Shown piece by piece: positions 61,210-64,000 of a DNA stretch of 64,000 bases (positions are counted from its first letter, which is position 1; the number at the start of each line of letters is the position of its first letter). The notes under the pieces were generated by a model. The model saw only the letters and a program-made list of their open reading frames with translations, had not been told where the DNA came from and searched no databases. This DNA comes from Sphingomonas sp. (GTDB lineage: Bacteria; Pseudomonadota; Alphaproteobacteria; Sphingomonadales; Sphingomonadaceae). The DNA lies in contig JAICSX010000010.1 of NCBI GenBank assembly GCA_025936675.1, positions 1-64,000 on the forward strand. The letters run 5' to 3'. A program made the position numbers and the translations under genes.

Positions 61210-61689
61210 TCAGGCGTTCGCCGTTGCCGGCTGCATCAAGCGTTCGAGCAGTGAACCGAACACCGCAGGGTGAATCGGCCTGGCAAACTGAACGCCCGCA
61301 GTCGGGCCCATTGTCCAGCGAACACGGGCTCCAAGCGGCTCTAGATCGGGCAAGCGCGCGATGACGTCCTCGCCGATCTCGCACTCCTCGATCATCTCGA
61401 TCCTGCATCCGCCCGAGGAGACATTGTCGAGCGCCACTTCGAAGTTCACACCCGGGATTCGCCGCACGTGGACCTGCGAGCCCGTGGCAAACCTGCCGCA
61501 CTGACGCCGTTCACCCTCCCGCGGCGGCTCCGGTGCCTGTTCGCTGTCGCGGATCGAAGCAGCGATCGTGCCGCTGAGCTTCGCGGTGGCCTTCTCGACC
61601 GTCCGCGCCCGTCCCTCGGCGATAATTGCGTTCGCCCGTTCCGTAACACGCCGAAGGCGCTCATTCGCCATGTTGGTTTCTAGATACAT
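61210..61689 (-). CDS. PilZ-domain protein (159 aa), c-di-GMP-binding motif intact
   Basis: Residues about 1-60 are a helical lead (ANERLRRVTERANAIIAEGR); a PilZ domain follows. The c-di-GMP motif RxxxR is present as RQCGR and the second motif as DNVSSGGC, matching (D/N)xSxxG, so the ligand can probably be bound. The C-terminal part (ARVRWTMGPTAGVQFARPI) is the domain's end strands. The start ATG 61689 overlaps the stop of the upstream secreted-protein gene by 10 bases. It could be a receiver for the GGDEF-EAL protein at 7943-10285 or others. Confidence 0.88.
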   Translation of the reverse strand: MYLETNMANERLRRVTERANAIIAEGRARTVEKATAKLSGTIAASIRDSEQAPEPPREGERRQCGRFATGSQVHVRRIPGVNFEVALDNVSSGGCRIEMIEECEIGEDVIARLPDLEPLGARVRWTMGPTAGVQFARPIHPAVFGSLLERLMQPATANA

Positions 61690-62009
61690 TGCTCTACCCC
61701 CCGGGCGATCGGCCCATCCCAGCTTGCGTTCTGAACATGAATTTCGCGCCGCGACCCGCGGTCGCTGATCTCGACGAAATAGGGTTGCTTCACAGAGGCC
61801 GCGCCAGCGTTGGAGAAGGTCCCGCCGCCGCTTTCCTTGGGCACGAACCACCAGGCTTTCGAATTCCGCTCCTGCGCATGCGTGAAGCAGTCGGCGAACG
61901 CCTGAGTCGATTTCGCAGTCGCGAATGCCGTCGGATGGCTAGTTTGAGATGCCGGCGCCGCCGCGATTGCAGCAACGCTGATCAACGTCACGATACCCAA
62001 GTCCTTCAT
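61680..62009 (-). CDS. Hypothetical exported protein (109 aa)
   Basis: A signal-peptide-like start (MKDLGIVTLISVAAIAAAPA), then a small domain with two Cys (FADCFTHAQERNSKAWWFVP ... GVEQCI) that could form a disulfide. Ala/Ser/Gln-rich and otherwise unrecognised. The stop TAG lies inside the first codons of the PilZ gene (10-base overlap), so the two are probably co-transcribed and coupled. Confidence 0.65.
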   Translation of the reverse strand: MKDLGIVTLISVAAIAAAPASQTSHPTAFATAKSTQAFADCFTHAQERNSKAWWFVPKESGGGTFSNAGAASVKQPYFVEISDRGSRREIHVQNASWDGPIARGVEQCI

Positions 62010-62205
62010 GCGTAACCCCCCGGTCAGCTATGAATGCCGCGCCTGAATTCCCCTACTAAGGTGAGCGGCTGTTCTCTGGTTACTTTCTCGTTTACCGGTC
62101 CAACGCTCGCAATCGCGCAGTTCCGACTGCCCCAAAATGACGCGTAGCCGACATTAACCTTGTAGCTGTGGCCGATATTGACCCCAATGCGGGGGAGATA
62201 GCGAC

Positions 62206-62874
62206 GTGACCAACAGAGCGAACATCTCCGAAGCGATTGCGCGATCGCGCAGCATGCGTGGTGCGCTGCGACGGCGTCGCCGCCGGCTCGTGCTCGCCGC
62301 CTGCCTTGTGACTGCCGCGGGCGTTCCGCTTTCGCTGTCGCTCGTCGGCGTGACGGGCAGCGACGTGGTGCACGCGGCAGCCAATGGCGCGAGCAGCCTC
62401 GCCGACCTGTTCGACAAGAGGTCTCCGGGCGAGCGCACCGCTGCACAACTGACCAAGACCAAGCACGTCAAGCGCGCGATTTCGGCGGTGGCACCGCCGG
62501 ATCGTCAGGGCATAGCGCCTCTCGTCGCCCGCAAGCCTGGCTTCGACGGGGTCGCGCAGCTGCTGGTCGCCCCGCCGCCGGCGCTCGATATCGCTCCGCC
62601 GGTTGAAGAGGCATCCCTCGACATTCCGACGATTGCCGGCGAGATCGGCTCGACTCCGGATGTGGTTGCTACGCCGCCCGGCGGCGGCGGCGGAACCGGT
62701 GGCGGGGGTGGCCCATCCACCTTCCCGACTTCGGAGCCGCGCCAGCCACTGACTCCGGTCGCTGCAGTGCCCGAGCCCGGAACGTGGGCAACCATGCTGC
62801 TCGGATTCGCAATGCTCGGCTGGCGCATGCGGCGCCGGCCGGCCAAGACAGCCATCAGGAACCCTGCGGCCTAA
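62206..62874 (+). CDS. PEPxxWA-CTERM sorting-domain protein
   Basis: 222 residues, exported. After a basic, long N-terminus (RRRRRRLVLAACLVTAAGVP) there is a Pro/Ala/Gly-rich low-complexity region with a run of glycines (GGGGGTGGGGG), and at the end the exosortase recognition tail: PEPGTWATMLLGFAMLGW at 189-206, then a basic cluster (RMRRR). Such tails are cut and processed by an exosortase (EpsH/XrtA class) and are typical of exopolysaccharide-linked sphingomonads. GTG 62206 follows GGGGGAG. The stop interlocks with the L,D-transpeptidase stop (CTAA). No exosortase is visible in this window. Confidence 0.88.
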   Translation: MTNRANISEAIARSRSMRGALRRRRRRLVLAACLVTAAGVPLSLSLVGVTGSDVVHAAANGASSLADLFDKRSPGERTAAQLTKTKHVKRAISAVAPPDRQGIAPLVARKPGFDGVAQLLVAPPPALDIAPPVEEASLDIPTIAGEIGSTPDVVATPPGGGGGTGGGGGPSTFPTSEPRQPLTPVAAVPEPGTWATMLLGFAMLGWRMRRRPAKTAIRNPAA

Positions 62875-63518
62875 CTATTTGCGATAAAGACTTCGTCGCC
62901 GACGGATGCGGCGGCGAACAGCTTTGCGGCGAACGCCTCTGGCACGCCGATGCAGCCGTGGGTCGCGTAGCCCCAGCGGACATTGCTGGCGTGGATCGAT
63001 ACGCCGTCCGCGGTGAGCCTCAGCGTGTAGGGCATCGGCGCGTCATAGGTCGCCGAGCGATGATCCTTGAGCTTGGCGAGGATCGGGAATTTGCCCGTCG
63101 GAGTCGGAACGTCGTTCGCGCCATAGAGGATGACCGCCGTCCCGATCTCCTGTCCATCGCGGAAGACGGAGATCAGCTGCGCGTTCGGATCGACACGGAT
63201 CCACAGCCTGCCGGCGGGCACGCCCTTCTCGTCCCAGCGATAGTCACCGTAGGTCAGCTGCGCAGGTACGTTGAGGATCGATTTGATCGGGCGGTCGATC
63301 AGGCCCTGTGCCAGAGCCTGGGCGTTCGCCGCGGCGGAGACTGGCACGCGTTCAGTGGAAGCTGGCGAGCTCGCAACGGGCGTTGGCGCTGCTGCTGCAG
63401 GCTCCGGCTCGCGCGCAACCGACAGTGAAGCGGCCGCGGTTCCCCCGAGAACGAAGAAGCATGCCGCGCCGATGAAGCGCTTCACCTTCCTCGAACGTGG
63501 AGAATGCCGCGGCCGCAA
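62871..63518 (-). CDS. L,D-transpeptidase (YkuD domain)
   Basis: 215 residues. An N-terminal membrane anchor or signal sequence (RFIGAACFFVLGGTAAASLS), a Pro/Ala linker, then the YkuD catalytic domain with the nucleophile Cys and catalytic His in HASNVRWGYATHGCIGVPEAF. It cross-links peptidoglycan or ties proteins to it. The start is TTG 63518, supported by AAGGGGGG upstream; a GTG at 63485 is an alternative. It lies 12 bases after the PilZ gene on the same strand. Confidence 0.92.
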   Translation of the reverse strand: MRPRHSPRSRKVKRFIGAACFFVLGGTAAASLSVAREPEPAAAAPTPVASSPASTERVPVSAAANAQALAQGLIDRPIKSILNVPAQLTYGDYRWDEKGVPAGRLWIRVDPNAQLISVFRDGQEIGTAVILYGANDVPTPTGKFPILAKLKDHRSATYDAPMPYTLRLTADGVSIHASNVRWGYATHGCIGVPEAFAAKLFAAASVGDEVFIANS

Positions 63519-63530
63519 CCGTCGCCCCCC

Positions 63531-63779
63531 TTAATTCACGAACCGCGCGCCGGCGCGGCCATCGTCGGACCAGCGGATTTCGGCCTGCACGGCGCCGCGC
63601 TTGATGATCCTGAGCTCGACGAGCTCGCCTTCGTTGAACGGCTCTTCGCAGCTGAGCTTGCAGCCGCCGTAAGAAAGCTCGGACACGGAAATGTCCGAAT
63701 CGCGCGTGTCGCTGAGCGCGAAACCGCGCAGCTCGACAGGCCAGCGTTCGGCCCGATCAACGAGATTATTGCCCGACAT
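63531..63779 (-). CDS. PilZ-like small protein (82 aa), motif degenerate
   Basis: 82 residues, a minimal PilZ barrel with no extra domain. Compared with the consensus, the RxxxR element is not clear (DRAERWPVELRG has other spacings) and the second motif reads ELSYGGCKL, with Glu in place of the usual Asp/Asn. It may have lost c-di-GMP binding and act as a partner protein. It is co-directional and 12 bases upstream of the L,D-transpeptidase, suggesting one transcript. Confidence 0.8.
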   Translation of the reverse strand: MSGNNLVDRAERWPVELRGFALSDTRDSDISVSELSYGGCKLSCEEPFNEGELVELRIIKRGAVQAEIRWSDDGRAGARFVN

Positions 63780-63968
63780 ACTTCACCCCCCAGTGATTGG
63801 TTCAGAATTGCTTTACCATCGCCGGCGCAAGTCGGCTTGACGACAGATTTGCCTGTCCCAAATCCGAACGCAGAGTTGACGGAGGTCATTGTTTCGACGT
63901 GCGATTTGGCAGCAGCGCGGGCCCTGTCCTAGACAGCTCCCGACCCACTCACAGCAGGAATCATCCAT

Positions 63969-64000
63969 TGCGAGTCTTCCGCATTGCAGCGGCCGTTTGC
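63969..64000 (+). CDS. Possible start of an exported protein gene cut by the window edge
   Basis: TTG 63969 reads MRVFRIAAAVC, which looks like the beginning of a signal peptide, with CAGGAA upstream. Only 11 codons are visible, so this is a weak call. Confidence 0.3.

Overview
The window is a GC-rich, gene-dense chromosomal segment that most resembles an alphaproteobacterium of the Sphingomonadales. The clues are a PEPxxWA-type CTERM protein, a very large NAD-dependent glutamate dehydrogenase, KTSC, DUF2171 and PHA-granule-type small proteins, an adrenodoxin-reductase-like ferredoxin reductase, an RHH_4 regulator, and frequent GTG/TTG starts with ATGA, GTGA or TTGA overlaps. I see no phage, transposase, rRNA operon or CRISPR array. 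Three tRNA genes are present: Pro-CGG, Thr-GGT and Thr-CGT.

Layout. 1-4 kb: 5' part of clpB behind a sigma-32-like promoter, an M15 peptidase, a PHA-system protein, a REP-like palindrome and a ferredoxin-NADP reductase. 4-6 kb: tRNA-Pro followed directly by a lower-GC TPR-sulfotransferase. 6-10.3 kb: a three-gene unit of outer-membrane protein, amicyanin-like cupredoxin and membrane GGDEF-EAL sensor. 10.3-16 kb: an LldD-like oxidase, an AhpD-like protein, and a reverse operon of oligopeptidase B, thioesterase, maleylacetoacetate isomerase and class II aldolase. 16-23.3 kb: aminopeptidase P and many small genes around tRNA-Thr. 23.3-27.5 kb: homogentisate dioxygenase and fumarylacetoacetase (tyrosine breakdown, completed by the isomerase at 13 kb), a PanE-like reductase and a persulfide dioxygenase. 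27.8-34 kb: a PAS protein and glutamate dehydrogenase. 34-39.9 kb: a five-gene reverse operon of acyl-CoA ligase, molybdo-hydroxylase-like protein, ferrochelatase, acetoacetyl-CoA reductase and RHH regulator. 40-44.5 kb: lgt, midA, a GNAT gene, pgeF and a Cys/Met PLP enzyme. 44.5-48 kb: a lone RND permease. 49.4-55.6 kb: a lipid-headgroup trio (CDP-alcohol transferase, nucleotidyltransferase, HAD phosphatase) divergent from an Mla-type lipid ABC operon. 55.6-64 kb: pepN, small envelope proteins, a TRIC channel, two PilZ proteins, a CTERM protein and an L,D-transpeptidase.

Themes. Much of the window serves the envelope: Lgt, Mla, L,D-transpeptidase, PgeF, RND and several lipoproteins. c-di-GMP recurs in one GGDEF-EAL protein and two PilZ proteins. 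Central metabolism is ordinary. The best candidates for undescribed biology are the porin/cupredoxin/GGDEF-EAL unit (5976-10285), the trio-plus-Mla locus (49451-55603), and the molybdo-hydroxylase paralogue that has lost its catalytic glutamate (36067-38238). A structural habit is also notable: six convergent gene pairs end in an interlocked 4-base stop (CTAG, CTAA or TTAG). All functional calls come from reading motifs by eye; no database search was run.
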